A DNA stretch of 64,000 bases from an uncultured Roseovarius sp. (GTDB lineage: Bacteria > Pseudomonadota > Alphaproteobacteria > Rhodobacterales > Rhodobacteraceae). The notes beneath the pieces are model-generated. The model did not search any database and was not told the DNA's origin. It was given only the letters and a program-made list of their open reading frames with translations. The position numbers were made by a program, and so were the translations under genes. Within the stretch, counting starts at the first letter, position 1. Each line of letters begins with the position of its first letter. Location of the stretch: positions 211,791 through 275,790 of the forward strand of contig CANNCP010000005.1 in NCBI GenBank assembly GCA_947503145.1, read 5' to 3'. Below, one piece after another: positions 42,883 to 52,672 of this stretch.

Positions 42883-42910
42883 GCCATCAGCCATCAGCCA
42901 TCAGCCATCA
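42883..42910. repeat. Four tandem copies of GCCATCA
   Basis: The heptamer GCCATCA is repeated four times without interruption. It ends within the 3' end of the MFS pseudogene. It looks like simple slippage expansion. Confidence 0.85.
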
Positions 42911-43748
42911 AACGCTGAACCCCATCGCCTCGTGCAATAGAACCACGCCGATGCTGGCCCCCGTTCCCAGTAGCGTCAGCGTCGGCCCCCAGATCACGAT
43001 CTTGCGCCCGTAGCGATACACGCAATGTCCCGCCCAGTTCGCGGCCCAAGCCGATAGCAGCGAGGTGGGCACGGCGAAGAGGCCGTCCTCAAACGCCGTC
43101 TTGCCCTCGCCGTCCTGCACATAGAGCGCGACCAGCGGGTCGAGCGACAGCAGCCCCTCGCCGCGCTGCGCCTTGCACCCCGGTGCCACTTCGGGCGCCC
43201 GGCGGAAGTCCGATCTGGGGAACCACATCACCCCCAGCACAATCGCAACGAGGCTGAGCGGCACGTTTATGAGAAACGTCAGCCACTAGCCAAGGCCCGG
43301 TCCCCCGCCGTCGATCAGGATCTCGCCCAGCACCGGCCCGATGACGATCGACAACCCCACGACGGTGCCAAAATAGTCGAAGGCTCGGCCGCGCTCTTCA
43401 CCGCGGAGATACTGCTAGTCATACCGATCGCCAGTGGGTTGAGCCGCCCCGAACCGCTCCCTGAACGAAACGCGTCACATTGAGCCAATGCGCATCCGGC
43501 GCCAAGCCTGCGGCCACCGACGACATGGTGAAGATCCCGACATCTATGAGGAAGATGCCGCCGCACCCCATGAGATCGCCCGCGCGACCAGCCGCGACCG
43601 TCACGGCGCCAAAGGTCAGCGTATAGCCCGAGAGCACCCATTACAGGTCCGGATCCTCCGCCGCCAGGTCGCGCTGTATCGACGGCAGCGCGACGCTGAC
43701 GATGCTCACACAGTCCAGCGAAATGAAGATTACGCCCAGCAGAACCAT
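42908..43748 (-). pseudogene. Broken DHA2-type MFS transporter
   Basis: The frame opens MVLLGVIFISLDCVSIVSVA and is stopped at PDL-stop-WVLSGYTLTFGAVT by a TAA at 43641-43643, where relatives have CAA (Gln). Later pieces (LAPDAHWLNVTRFVQGAVRG, VPLSLVAIVLGVMWFPRSDF) lie in other frames, and about half of the protein is deleted. It cannot make a working drug exporter. Confidence 0.88.
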
Positions 43749-43817
43749 TAATCAGATCATGCTTCTCGGTTAAACATCAACAATCTGACAAAGCTGGTTG
43801 ACCGCAGAGTTATGCTC

Positions 43818-45158
43818 GGAAATGGGTGACGGGGTTTGAGAATGCGGCGTATCGTGGCGGGTGCTGAAGCCTGCCAGATCTTCCAGAAGGAACGATACGC
43901 CATGAAGAACGATGCAGAGATCATCGCCCTGCGTCAGCCTGAATCTGTCGACGATCCGCTGACCGAGATTGCCCGGGGCGGAGCGCGTCAAATGCTGGCC
44001 GCGGCGCTCCGGGCCGAAGCCGACGCTTTTGTTGATCAATACTCCGAGGCAATCCTGCCGGATGGGCGTCAGCGGGTTGTTCGGCACGGTTACGGGCCGG
44101 AGCGCAGCATCCAGACCGGGATCGGGGCCCTCGATGTTCGCCTCCCGAAGGTGCGTGACCATGCTGCCGGATCCGATGACGAGAAGGTGCGCTTCACCTC
44201 GAATATCCTGCCGAAATGGGCACGGCGTTCGAAGAGCCTCGATGCCCTATTACCGGCGCTCTATCTGCGCGGCATTTCCACCGGCGACTTTCAGGAGGCG
44301 CTCGCCGCGCTGCTGGTCGCCGACGCGCCGAACCTGTCACCCGGCGTGATCTCGCGCCTGACCGGGGAGTGGCAGCAGGAATACGACCGCTGGCAGCGCC
44401 GCGATCTTTCGGCGCGCCGCTACGTCTACATCTGGGCAGACGGTATCTATCTGCAGGCCAGGATGGAGCCGCAGGCCGAATGTATCCTGGTCGTTCTCGG
44501 GGCCACGCCCGAAGGCAGGAAGGAGCTGGTGGGCTTCCAGGTCGGCGTGAGGGAAAGTGCCCAGAGCTGGCGCGAGCTCTTGGTCGACATCAAAACGCGC
44601 GGCCTCTCGGTGCCGCCGGAGGTCGCCGTGGGCGACGGAGCCATGAGGTTCTGGAAAGCGCTCGACGAGGTCTTTCCAGGCACGCGTCACCAAAGATGCT
44701 GGGTTCACAAGATCGCCAACTTGCTGAACAAATTCCCGAAATCCATGCAGCCCACGGTGAAGGCCCACCTGCGCGAGATCCCCCTCTCGTGACATTGCTG
44801 CGCAATGCACTGCCAGGCAGCAGGCAGGCTGCGACCCGCGCCGCAGCGAAAATCGCGATAAACACCTTCTCCGAGAAGTGCGGGGCCAAATACGAGAAGG
44901 CGGTGGCCTGCCTGACCAAGGATCGCGACGCCCTACTGGCTTTTTATGACTTCTCGGGCGACCACTGGGATCACCTGCGCACGGGCAACCCGATCGAGAG
45001 CGTCTTCGCCACTGTCGGGCACAGGAGCGTGCGGGCCAAGGGCGCACTGTCGCAAAAGACCGCCAAGCTGATGGTGTTCAAGCTAGTTCAGAGCGCCGCG
45101 AAGACATGGCGCCGACCGAAAGCCGCGCCGCTTGATCAGGCCGCATCACCCAGATTCC
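43818..45158 (+). mobile_element. IS256-family element, about 1.34 kb
   Basis: The left end GGAAATGGGTGACGGGG (from 43818) and the complement of the right end, GGAATCTGGGTGATGCGG (to 45158), form imperfect inverted repeats around an IS256-type transposase. Boundaries are approximate because the transposase frame runs a few codons past the right end and no target duplication was confirmed. Confidence 0.72.
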
Positions 45159-45172
45159 ATCATAGCTCTTGA
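43902..45172 (+). pseudogene. Frameshifted IS256-type transposase
   Basis: The first frame runs from MKNDAEIIALRQP to AHLREIPLS (stop at 44792). It contains the mutator-type signatures YIWADGIYLQ and VGDGAMRFWKALDEVFPGTR with HQRCWVHK. The rest, AALLAFYDF-like (DALLAFYDFSGDHWDHLRTG), NPIESVFATVGHRSV and KTWRR, lies in another frame. A shift near 44785 therefore separates the last third. Without frameshifting the product would lack the third catalytic acid. Confidence 0.88.
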
Positions 45173-45438
45173 TCGCATCGCTCTCTTTTGAATTAAAGAT
45201 CAATGCGACGGCAGCGTCCGTTCGTTTATAGGCAGAGGAAAGTTCGTGTCGATCGCTGCGGATGGTTCAGTGCCCTGCCAATGCACCTGTCAGGCAGCGA
45301 CCGACACTTTACACCTGCTTGGCTTATCTGCCAAATTCAAGACACAAGCATTCACGATCCCTTGTCCGAAAGCACTCATCGCTGGACTTTCAGAACGCTT
45401 ATTCTCCTTAGTAAGTAAAGCAATAACGGGGGACTGCG

Positions 45439-46038
45439 ATGTCGGCTGCTCGGGCGAAGGAAGCGGCGCTTGTCAAACTGCTTGCTGCTGGTGACCGGGC
45501 CGCATTCGAGCAAGTTTACAACCAGCATAATACATCATTGGTCCGCGTCGCGACCGGGATCGTTCGCAGCCGCGCGACAGCGGAAGAAGTGGCACAGGAA
45601 ACCTGGATTGCCGTTCTGAAAAGCATTTCCGGCTTTGAGGGACGGTCTTCTCTGGCAAGTTGGATTTTCTCGATCCTGATCAACAAGGCCCGAAGCCGTG
45701 CCAAGCGCGAGGGGCGCAGCGTCTCATTCGATGGCGCGGGCGAGGACGACAATCTTGCGGCCGCTTTTGATGGCCGGGGACGCTGGAAAAACATGCCTGA
45801 ACTTTGGGAAACTCTCACTCCCGAACGCATTCTGGCGGGGCGTAGCGTGATGGAGCATGTGAATGCTGCGATTGAGGCTTTGCCACCGAGCCAGCGATCC
45901 GTGATCATTCTGCGCGCTCAAAAGGGACTGGACGCTGACGAGGTCTGCGCCATCCTTGGTATCAGTGAGGGTAACATGCGGGTTTTGCTCCACCGGGCAC
46001 GTCTGAGCGTTCGGACTGCCCTCGACGGACTGATGTGA
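45439..46038 (+). CDS. ECF-type RNA polymerase sigma factor
   Basis: A 199-residue sigma-70 family factor. Region 2 covers about residues 20-85 (EEVAQETWIAVLKSISGFEG, SSLASWIFSILINKA). Region 4 covers 135-190 (ALPPSQRSVIILRAQKGLDA, DEVCAILGISEGNMRVLLHR). The linker is longer than in most ECFs. It is followed by a zinc-binding anti-sigma gene, the usual partner. The signal and regulon are unknown; an autoregulated promoter should lie in the roughly 260 bases between it and the IS256 element. Confidence 0.92.
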   Translation: MSAARAKEAALVKLLAAGDRAAFEQVYNQHNTSLVRVATGIVRSRATAEEVAQETWIAVLKSISGFEGRSSLASWIFSILINKARSRAKREGRSVSFDGAGEDDNLAAAFDGRGRWKNMPELWETLTPERILAGRSVMEHVNAAIEALPPSQRSVIILRAQKGLDADEVCAILGISEGNMRVLLHRARLSVRTALDGLM

Positions 46039-46144
46039 CGAGGGCTTGTATGTTGCCAAGACTGATTTATTTTTCAGACATGTGTAACACGGCAGGCTTC
46101 CGGTTGTCCTGTTCGTGTGAGGCACGTGAAAAGGACACCGCCAG

Positions 46145-46387
46145 ATGTTGAGCTGCAAGGAAGTCGCAACCCGCGCCAGCGCCCTGATCGACGGGGAACT
46201 GAGTACGTGGCAAGCTCTCCAGATGCGTCTGCATCTTGCGATGTGCAAAGGCTGCGAACAGTTCATCGGTCAAATGCGGACAACCCGCGATCTGACCGAA
46301 GGCCTGCCTACAGCCGATACGCATGATGAGGCCGACAAAGACTGCATCAACGCAATCCTTTCTCAGCTTCATGAAAGGAAGCAATAG
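46145..46387 (+). CDS. Zinc-binding anti-sigma factor
   Basis: An 80-residue ZAS-domain protein with the metal-binding pattern His30-x3-Cys34-x2-Cys37 (HLAMCKGC) and an extra Cys4. It has no transmembrane segment, so it is a soluble anti-sigma that would release the sigma factor on thiol oxidation or zinc loss. It lies 106 bases downstream of the sigma gene on the same strand. Pairing is inferred from order and family. Confidence 0.88.
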   Translation: MLSCKEVATRASALIDGELSTWQALQMRLHLAMCKGCEQFIGQMRTTRDLTEGLPTADTHDEADKDCINAILSQLHERKQ

Positions 46388-46411
46388 GGCGGCTGAACCA
46401 CCTAGGAAAGG

Positions 46412-46790
46412 AACCATACCACAGCCGGCCTTGTTGCCGGGCTCGTAGGGAATGTCGTTCTGTCGGTCATGACGCTGTCCAAGAGCGTGATGCCGGAACT
46501 GGACGTCAGAGCTAGGATGGGGGCCCCTGCCTCGATGGAGGCTGGCTCACTTTGTCATCAACACGGTGATCTGGGGTGGCGAGTATGCGCTGCTTTGCGA
46601 TCTGATCCCGGGCGGAACGGCGCTGGTCAAAGGCATCATCTTCGGCATTGCCGCCTGCCTTGGCATAATGTTCATTATTATTCCTATTGCGGGGGCCGGG
46701 CGGTTCGGAATGACCTTCGGGATCATAGTGCCGATAATGACGCTGGTCCTGCATATCGTCTATGCAGGCTGCCAATCCTGGCTATGCGGA
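46412..46790 (+). pseudogene. Frameshifted DUF6789-like membrane protein
   Basis: Hydrophobic segments of a small multi-pass protein occur in successive frames: AGLVGNVVLSVMTLSKSVMP-like, then NTVIWGGEYALLCDLIPGG, ALVKGIIFGIAACLGIMF and TFGIIVPIMTLVLHIVYAG. The joins need at least two frame changes. It follows the anti-sigma gene by about 25 bases and was probably part of that operon. Confidence 0.7.
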
Positions 46791-47156
46791 CGGCCCCGGT
46801 CGCTTCGTGGGGCGCGACCAACAGATTGCCCTTGCTCGTTTAGCCGGGGTGGATGCGGAATAGGCCTTCCTGACATATCTGTGCGATCCGTGGCGCGAAA
46901 CGACTGCGGCTTGGCTGGATCGGAAACTTGCCGATATAGGCCCGCGAGGCACCGTGGATCTGCGCCGGATGTTTTTTTTTGGGGGGGGGGATCGGGCCGC
47001 AGCATCAGGGGTGAAGCCTTTTGCGTTTTTCCTGAATCAGGGAAAATGGAAAAGGCCCACACCCCTTCAATGCTGTGGGCGTTTTGCCTAAAATCTGTAA
47101 CTCAGATTAAATGCAAAACGCTTTAGCTGATCGGCAATGGTCGCTCCGAAAATCCG
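46791..47156. other. Decayed region with T9G10 tract and two hairpins
   Basis: No intact gene. A reading frame with in-frame stops (LARLAGVDAE-stop-AFLTYLCDPWRE) suggests another eroded gene. A run of nine T and ten G lies at 46972-46990. Two strong hairpins follow at about 47015-47055 (TTTTCCTGA with TCAGGGAAAA) and 47079-47121 (GCGTTTTGC with GCAAAACGC, inner AATCTG/CAGATT). Confidence 0.6.
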
Positions 47157-47903
47157 TCATGGGAGTATGTCGATACCGAAGACCCAGACGGCCAGCGGCA
47201 CCGGCATTACACCGAGCGCAAGCGTCAGTGTCACGGTGGCTGGATTGAAAAGGCGGCTGAGACCGGTGAGAAACAGGATGCCGCCGCCACCACCGATCAC
47301 TGCATTCCCCGGCAGATTGACGATCACCGCCAGGAACAGATAGCGATAGCGGGGAATGAAGAGGCGCAGCCATTTCGGCGCAGTGTTGTGCAGCAGCATG
47401 ACCCGCTCCGGACGGCTGAGTGGTTGGGTCCGCTCCAGCAAGGCGCAGGCGCGGCACATATGCAGATCGGCCAGAATCCGGCGCAGCCGCGCGTAAGGCA
47501 CCCATTCGCCGACTCCATAGGCAATCAGCAGACCGGCCATGGTGGCAAGGTATATCCAGGGAGCAATCCATGGCCCCTCGGCGGCCAGCAGCATCAAACC
47601 GATTTCAATCCCCGGCGCGAAGGGTATGGCAAGCAGCAGTGCATAGACCAGTAGCAGCGCCATGAGCATGTCAACTTGCGCACCCGGGGGGATCTCGGCG
47701 GTTCGCGCGGAGATCCACCCGATCAACAGATGAATACCGTAGGCCAGTAACAGCAACAGGGCCAGACGCCCACCGGTCCGGAGAACACGGGCCGTCGTGG
47801 TGCCTTGTTGTCCTTTGGGGAATTCACCCACGCGGCCGCCGGAAGCAACGACACCCCACCGCGACGGCCCGTGGGCTGATCGGCCTTTCACGACGCATGA
47901 CAA
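47157..47903 (-). CDS. Multi-pass inner-membrane protein
   Basis: A 248-residue protein; the first 35-45 residues look non-membranous and the true start may be internal. Five or six hydrophobic segments follow (RLALLLLLAYGIHLLIGWIS, LLVYALLLAIPFAPGIEIGL). The motif IPFAPGIEIGL and a glycine-rich GNAVIGGGGGILFL loop resemble VTT/TVP38 proteins, but the match is distant. It stands alone. The function is not assigned. Confidence 0.6.
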   Translation of the reverse strand: MSCVVKGRSAHGPSRWGVVASGGRVGEFPKGQQGTTTARVLRTGGRLALLLLLAYGIHLLIGWISARTAEIPPGAQVDMLMALLLVYALLLAIPFAPGIEIGLMLLAAEGPWIAPWIYLATMAGLLIAYGVGEWVPYARLRRILADLHMCRACALLERTQPLSRPERVMLLHNTAPKWLRLFIPRYRYLFLAVIVNLPGNAVIGGGGGILFLTGLSRLFNPATVTLTLALGVMPVPLAVWVFGIDILP

Positions 47904-48264
47904 TGCCGTTCACAGGGCCGACGCCTGTGAAAGACTTCTCACCCTGGATGGGCTTGCTTGCGCAGAGTTCAGGTGCGGCCGCTGGAAATAGCGATACTGC
48001 GGCGGAGATCGGGCACAGGGAAAAGGGGCTCACGGTCATCGTTCCTTCCGCGACCAGTATTAGTCAGGCTTTTGAAAAGTAAAGAAAAGGTTTCCGGTAT
48101 CCCGGTAATGTGAGCGCCCTTGAACGGACCTGTCGGATGCCTCCCGCTCATCACGAAAGGGTGACGCGTGACAGTGCAACAATCGGCGCTCCCGGTGGTC
48201 ACCTAAACAGGGCCGATACGCAGTCGCCAAGCTGTGAGGCCCGTGAACCCGAAAGGAAAACGAT
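47904..48264. other. Intergenic region, nothing recognised
   Basis: About 360 bases between a leftward membrane protein and a rightward small exported protein. It should hold both promoters. No repeat, RNA or reading frame of quality is seen. Confidence 0.5.
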
Positions 48265-48567
48265 ATGACTTATGCAACCAAATCCCCCGCACTCTGCTTC
48301 TTCGCCATGGCTTTTGCCGTCGCTTTGTTGACAACGGCCATCCCTGCCAGCGCGATGGACGGAGATCCCTCCAACCAGGTCCCCCATTGGATCAGCGAGA
48401 GTAGCTTCAATTCCATGAACGCATACGACCTCTACCAAGTCGACCGCGCGCAAAGACTTGGCAAACGTATTGTCATTGAAGGATATACCGCCTCCGAAAG
48501 CCGCAATCTTGTTGATGAGGCGTTGAACACCGGCACTGTCGCTACTCGGTCGAGCTTCTCTGAATAG
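48265..48567 (+). CDS. Small exported protein of unknown function
   Basis: A 100-residue precursor with a clear signal peptide (LCFFAMAFAVALLTTAIPAS, cleavage near ASA-MDG). The mature part of about 65 residues is acidic and predicted mostly helical (YDLYQVDRAQRLGKRIVIEG). AAAGGAAAACG precedes the ATG. It is followed by a strong hairpin at 48640. No family is recognised; it is probably periplasmic. Confidence 0.6.
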   Translation: MTYATKSPALCFFAMAFAVALLTTAIPASAMDGDPSNQVPHWISESSFNSMNAYDLYQVDRAQRLGKRIVIEGYTASESRNLVDEALNTGTVATRSSFSE

Positions 48568-48932
48568 CGCCCTGCCAGCCTCCTGAGCCAACACCAGGGG
48601 CCCGGCAATCGGTAAGTGTGTCGAACTTTGACACCACCGCCCCCCGCCAAACTGCAGGCGGGGGGTAATGTAAGCCGCGACAGCAGGGCTGGCGGCCGCG
48701 GCATCGTTCGACCTTTCCGATAATCTCGCGGCCCTGATGCAGGCGGGTGCGATTACCAGATGGTATTGCCCCGAATTTCGGCCCGCCCCCGGAACAGATC
48801 CCGACCCGGCTCCAAATGCCAATCCGGCGCATTGACGCCACAAACGTGAAGGGACACCCGAATGCTTCGCCAGATAGCATTTCTTGCCTTTGCCCCTCAA
48901 GGTCGCCCTGGGCCTGCTGGCGCGAGGTCATG
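48568..48932. other. Intergenic region with strong hairpin
   Basis: About 365 bases. CCCCCCGCC (48640-48648) and GGCGGGGGG (48657-48665) form a nine-bp GC stem. I see no gene that can be supported in the rest. Confidence 0.55.
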
Positions 48933-49274
48933 TCATTCATCGCGCGGCTTCTGATCGCCTCGGTGCTGTTGCGCTTTTTCATCAATTAGTTCCTGACCAA
49001 TCGATGGCTTTGGCCTGTCGGCGGGCGCCTTCATGCAAATCCTGCCCAGACAGATGGAGGCCGTGGGCTGCGGCCCGAGCGCGATTTCCTGGCCTCCGGG
49101 CCGCATTCCTGCCCATCGTGAGCCCGCATAGCACATCAACCCCGCCACGCAGCCGATCTCTTCGGTTTGCATCGCCCAAAACGGATGGGCGCCCAGCGCT
49201 TCGATCAGCCCGAGTGCACTGGCCGTCATCAGGATGGCCGTCAGGATCAGGGAGGTTGCGATTTCTGTCTTCAT
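48933..49274 (-). CDS. Small membrane or exported protein after the ynj-like transporter
   Basis: A 113-residue frame starting MKTEIATSLILTAILMTASA, a signal or single membrane anchor, followed by a loop with two CxxC-like cysteines and a charged tail. Its ATG overlaps the stop of the ABC ATPase gene (ATGA), which supports it as the last gene of that operon. The C-terminal half is of poor quality, so it may be partly decayed. Confidence 0.5.
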   Translation of the reverse strand: MKTEIATSLILTAILMTASALGLIEALGAHPFWAMQTEEIGCVAGLMCYAGSRWAGMRPGGQEIALGPQPTASICLGRICMKAPADRPKPSIGQELIDEKAQQHRGDQKPRDE

Positions 49275-49921
49275 GTCGGGGAAGAACCTTCCAGGGCAAT
49301 GACGGATCCGCCAGCGGCTACGGCGTCGTCGGGGTCGTGGGTGACCATCAGGGTCGGAATGGCGCGGGATGTCACATGCGCGAAGGTGAAGCGGCGCATG
49401 TCCTCGCGCAGCCTTGCGTCGAGTTTCGAGAAGGGTTCGTCCAGCAGCAGCGCCGCGGGGTCGGCCAGCAGGGTGCGCATCAGCGCCGCGCGGGCGCGCT
49501 GCCCGCCCGACAGCGTGGCTGGATCACGCTCGTAAAGCCCCCCCAGCCCCGCCTGGGAAAGTGCGGCCTCTACCGCCGCGCGCCGCTCTGCGCACCCGCG
49601 CAGGCCGGGGGACAGGCCGAAAGCCAGGTTGTCACCGACCGACAGATGCGGAAACAGCAGCGCGTCCTGGAACATCAGCCCGATCCGCCGCGCCTCGGCG
49701 GGCAGACCCGTCACGTCGCGCCCGTTCAGGCGGACCCGTCCGGTCAGGCGAAATCCATGCGCCAGATGCCCGCCAATGGCGTCCAGCAGCGTCGATTTCC
49801 CCACGCCCGACGGCCCCATAACCGTGACCACCTCGCCCACCGGGACATTCAGCGTCAGCGGCTGAAACAGCGCAGCGCCATCGGCCGCGCGGATGCAGAG
49901 GGCGTCAAGATCAAGGCTCAT
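49271..49921 (-). CDS. ABC transporter ATPase (YnjD-like)
   Basis: A 216-residue ABC ATPase. Walker A is GPSGVGKST, the signature LSGGQRARAAL, and Walker B LLLDEPFSKLD. The H-loop is VTHD. The start at 49921 (MSLDLDALCIRAADG) is chosen because the fold begins there and overlaps the permease stop. With the two-module permease and the binding protein upstream it forms a YnjBCD-type importer. The substrate is not established; thiamine-type transporters are the nearest well-known relatives. Confidence 0.9.
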   Translation of the reverse strand: MSLDLDALCIRAADGAALFQPLTLNVPVGEVVTVMGPSGVGKSTLLDAIGGHLAHGFRLTGRVRLNGRDVTGLPAEARRIGLMFQDALLFPHLSVGDNLAFGLSPGLRGCAERRAAVEAALSQAGLGGLYERDPATLSGGQRARAALMRTLLADPAALLLDEPFSKLDARLREDMRRFTFAHVTSRAIPTLMVTHDPDDAVAAGGSVIALEGSSPT

Positions 49922-51621
49922 GTGGTGTCTCCCGACAGGGCGCGCCGGTTGCGGTGCAGGATCGCGGGGATCATGAAGGCGGCAAGATAGGCGGCAAAGG
50001 GCAGTCCGGCCTGCAATGTCGCATAAACCCCCGTTATCCTGCGGTCGGATCCCGACGAGAGTGTCACCGCCTCGGTCGTCAGCGTCGCGATGCGGCCCGC
50101 GCCCATGAAGAGCGTCGGCAGGTATTGCGCCACGGACACTGCCACGCCGATGGCGGTGGCGGTCAGGATCGGGCGCAGCAGAACCGGCAGCTTGACCGCC
50201 CACAGCCTGCGCCACGGCCCAGCCCCGAGGGCGGCGGCGGCACGGATCATGCGCGGGTCCAGCGCGCGCCAGGGGTCCGACAGCGCGATCATCACATAGG
50301 GAAAGACGAACAGCGCCTGCGCCCAGGCCACGGCCCAGATCCCGCCCGACAGCCCGATTTTCAGGAACCCCATGTTCAGACCGTAGAGAAACCCGATCTG
50401 CGGGATCAGCAGCGGCAGGTAGATCAACACCTCGGCCCAGGGCGCTCGAGTGCGGCGAGCGCGGTTCTCACCCTCCAGCCAGGCGATTGCCAATGCCAGC
50501 GACAGGCCCGCCGTCACCCCCGCCAGCAGGAATGTGTCACTAAGCGCCCGCATCCAACCGCCTTGTGCGCCCGTCCAGGACTTCAGCGACCAGCTTTCCG
50601 GCAATAGCTGCGGGAAGGACCAGCGCCAAGCCAGCGACCAGACCACTAGCGACGCCATCGCCAGCACACCCGCCGCCATCAGCGCCATCACCGCCGCGCT
50701 GGCCGCCCACAGCCCCGGCTCGGCCGACAGCCCGCGCCCGCCACGCCTGAGCCACCAGCGGCCCAGCCTCTTGCCCGCTGCCTCGACGCCGATCAGCAGC
50801 GCCAGAGCCAGCGCGATGATCACCGCCTGCAGGATCGCCCCCGCCGAGGCGGGCAGGATCATCAAAGGGTCGGGGGCGAAAAACCAGCGCGTCAGCGCCA
50901 CCGCCAGCGTCGGCGGGTTGGACGGGCCAAGGATGATCGCCATGTCGACGTTTGAAAGCGCATAGGCCAGCACCACCCAGACCGGCAGTCGGATCAGCGG
51001 CCAGACCTGCGGCATGATGACCTTGATCCAGACGATCCCGCGCCCGTAACCCAATGCGCGCCCCGCCGCCATGTGACGCGCCACGGAGATCTGGCTGAGC
51101 GCCGAGAGGATCACCAGCAACAAAAATGGCACCTCCTTGACCATCAGCCCGATCATCAGGGCCAGGCCCCAGCCGTCATTAACCGTGGCGATATCCGGCG
51201 GTCGGTCCCATCCAGCCAGGGGCGCCAGCAGCCGCACGAGCCAGCCCGACGGGGCCAGCACAAAGACCAGCCCGACCGCCAGCGCCGCATGAGGGATGGC
51301 CAGAAACGGCGTCAGCATCCGCGCGCCGGTCGCCGGACTCATCCGGGCGTGAACGGCGGCACAGAACCCCGTCGCCAGCACCAGCGACAGCACTGTCGCG
51401 CCCAGGCCCGTGACCAGCGTCAGGCGCAGGCTGGTGGTAAAGCCCGGCAGGCCCGCCAGATCGTGCCACGCGCCCAGCGACAGCGCGTCCTGCCCCAGCG
51501 CCGGCAGGATGCCGAAGGCGGCGCGCCCGGTCTGCCACAGACCGGCGACAATGGGTGCGATCAGGCCAAGCCCGACCACCGCCAGGACGACGGCGCGCAG
51601 CAGACGGCCCTCATGGCTCAT
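49918..51621 (-). CDS. Two-module ABC permease (YnjC-like)
   Basis: A 567-residue inner-membrane protein with twelve predicted helices in two halves. Each half carries a permease loop: GRALGYGRGIVWIKVIMPQV in the first and AAALGAGPWRRLWAVKLPVL in the second. Such fused permeases serve iron, thiamine and YnjBCD importers. It overlaps the binding-protein gene and the ATPase gene by four bases each. It appears intact even though the binding-protein gene upstream is split. Confidence 0.9.
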   Translation of the reverse strand: MSHEGRLLRAVVLAVVGLGLIAPIVAGLWQTGRAAFGILPALGQDALSLGAWHDLAGLPGFTTSLRLTLVTGLGATVLSLVLATGFCAAVHARMSPATGARMLTPFLAIPHAALAVGLVFVLAPSGWLVRLLAPLAGWDRPPDIATVNDGWGLALMIGLMVKEVPFLLLVILSALSQISVARHMAAGRALGYGRGIVWIKVIMPQVWPLIRLPVWVVLAYALSNVDMAIILGPSNPPTLAVALTRWFFAPDPLMILPASAGAILQAVIIALALALLIGVEAAGKRLGRWWLRRGGRGLSAEPGLWAASAAVMALMAAGVLAMASLVVWSLAWRWSFPQLLPESWSLKSWTGAQGGWMRALSDTFLLAGVTAGLSLALAIAWLEGENRARRTRAPWAEVLIYLPLLIPQIGFLYGLNMGFLKIGLSGGIWAVAWAQALFVFPYVMIALSDPWRALDPRMIRAAAALGAGPWRRLWAVKLPVLLRPILTATAIGVAVSVAQYLPTLFMGAGRIATLTTEAVTLSSGSDRRITGVYATLQAGLPFAAYLAAFMIPAILHRNRRALSGDTT

Positions 51622-52595
51622 TCGATGTAGCGCCGCGTCCAGACTTCGGTCAGCCGGGTCATCCAGCTTGCATGAGGTTCCAGCAACGTCGGGCCAAGCC
51701 CGGCCAGGGTGGGCAGTGCCGGGGCCGTGGGCAGGGCTTTGAAAGCCGCGCGCGCGTCGTCATCCAGCCGGGCCGGGTCCAGCACCGAGAATGACCCCAG
51801 CACCTCGATGTTCTGCATATGTGCCTGCGTCGCCGGATCGAGCAGGAAATTCGCCACGACCTCGGCCCCTTCGGCATTGGCGGCATTATAGGGGATGGCA
51901 ACAAAGCTGATGTTGCCGATGCTGCCGCTCTCGGGGACAAAGACCCGCGCGCCTTTAGGCAACAGGCCGTCGGCAATGGCGGCCGCGGTCGAGGCCGGAT
52001 CAAAGGACATGGCGATATCTACCTCGCCATCATTGAGCAGTTGCTGCTGCACCGACTGGTTGGCGGGGTAGGTCTCGCCGTCGCGCCACAGATTCGGGCG
52101 CAGCGCGTCATACCAGTCCCAGAGCGGCACGGTCGCCGCGTCAAAAGCCGCGTCTGTCACGGGCTGTTGCAGCGCCGATGGGTCGGGCGCCAGTTCGATC
52201 AGCGCCTGTTTGAGAAACGTGGCCCCCATGAAATTCGATGGATCGGGGTGGGTGAACCGCCCCGGATTGCCCTCTGCCCAGTCCACGAAACCAGCCATGC
52301 TGCGCGGCGGCTGAGGCACGCGGGCGGAATCGTAGGTGAAGACGAAGCGCGCCAGCCGCCAGGGGCTTTCCATCCCGTCCACCGGTGCGGTGAAATCGAC
52401 CGACGCGGGCGATGTCGGCCCAAGGTCCAAGTAGTGCGCGTTGGGCAGATCGGCCACGAAGGGCCCGTGCAGGAGCCCCTGCTCCTTCATCGCCAGAAAG
52501 TTCGGCCCGTTGATCCAGATCAGATCCACGCTGCCGGCCTCATCCTGACCGGCGGCTTTTTCGGAAACGACACGGGTCACGGCCTCGGCGGTGGC
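51618..52595 (-). pseudogene. ynjB-like binding protein, C-terminal part cut by a transposon
   Basis: The C-terminal part of about 325 residues of a periplasmic substrate-binding protein (DLIWINGPNFLAMKEQGLLH, DIAMSFDPASTAAAIADGLL). Its N-terminal part lies 3.2 kb away at 55846-56049. Removing the transposon and one copy of the 8-bp duplication restores the frame as VKLSATA-EAVTRVVSEKAA. The gene was therefore functional until a recent insertion. The downstream transporter genes may now be silent or driven by transposon sequence. Confidence 0.92.
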
Positions 52596-52614
52596 GGTAG
52601 TGGGTCACTTTGAA
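52588..52614 (+). repeat. Left target duplication and inverted end
   Basis: GCGGTGGC (52588-52595) is the 8-bp target duplication. GGTAGTGGGTCACTTTGAA (52596-52614) is the 19-bp terminal inverted repeat, matched exactly at the other end. Confidence 0.95.
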
Positions 52615-52672
52615 ATCTGATCCCGCAGAGGTTCGATTTGCAAGCCTCGCGCGAAGGCCCCATATTGACGGC

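Noticed and set aside
43836..43901. Earlier start for the IS256 transposase
   Set aside because: The 22 extra codons overlap the inverted end. The product family starts near the ATG at 43902.
48884..49990. 368-codon plus-strand frame
   Set aside because: It is antisense to the ABC ATPase and the small gene after it, with no recognisable domain.
49271..52595. Assignment as the thiamine transporter ThiBPQ
   Set aside because: The CDP-alcohol phosphatidyltransferase and TVP38-type neighbours, and the binding-protein motifs, fit the ynjBCD group better. No thiamine riboswitch is seen upstream.
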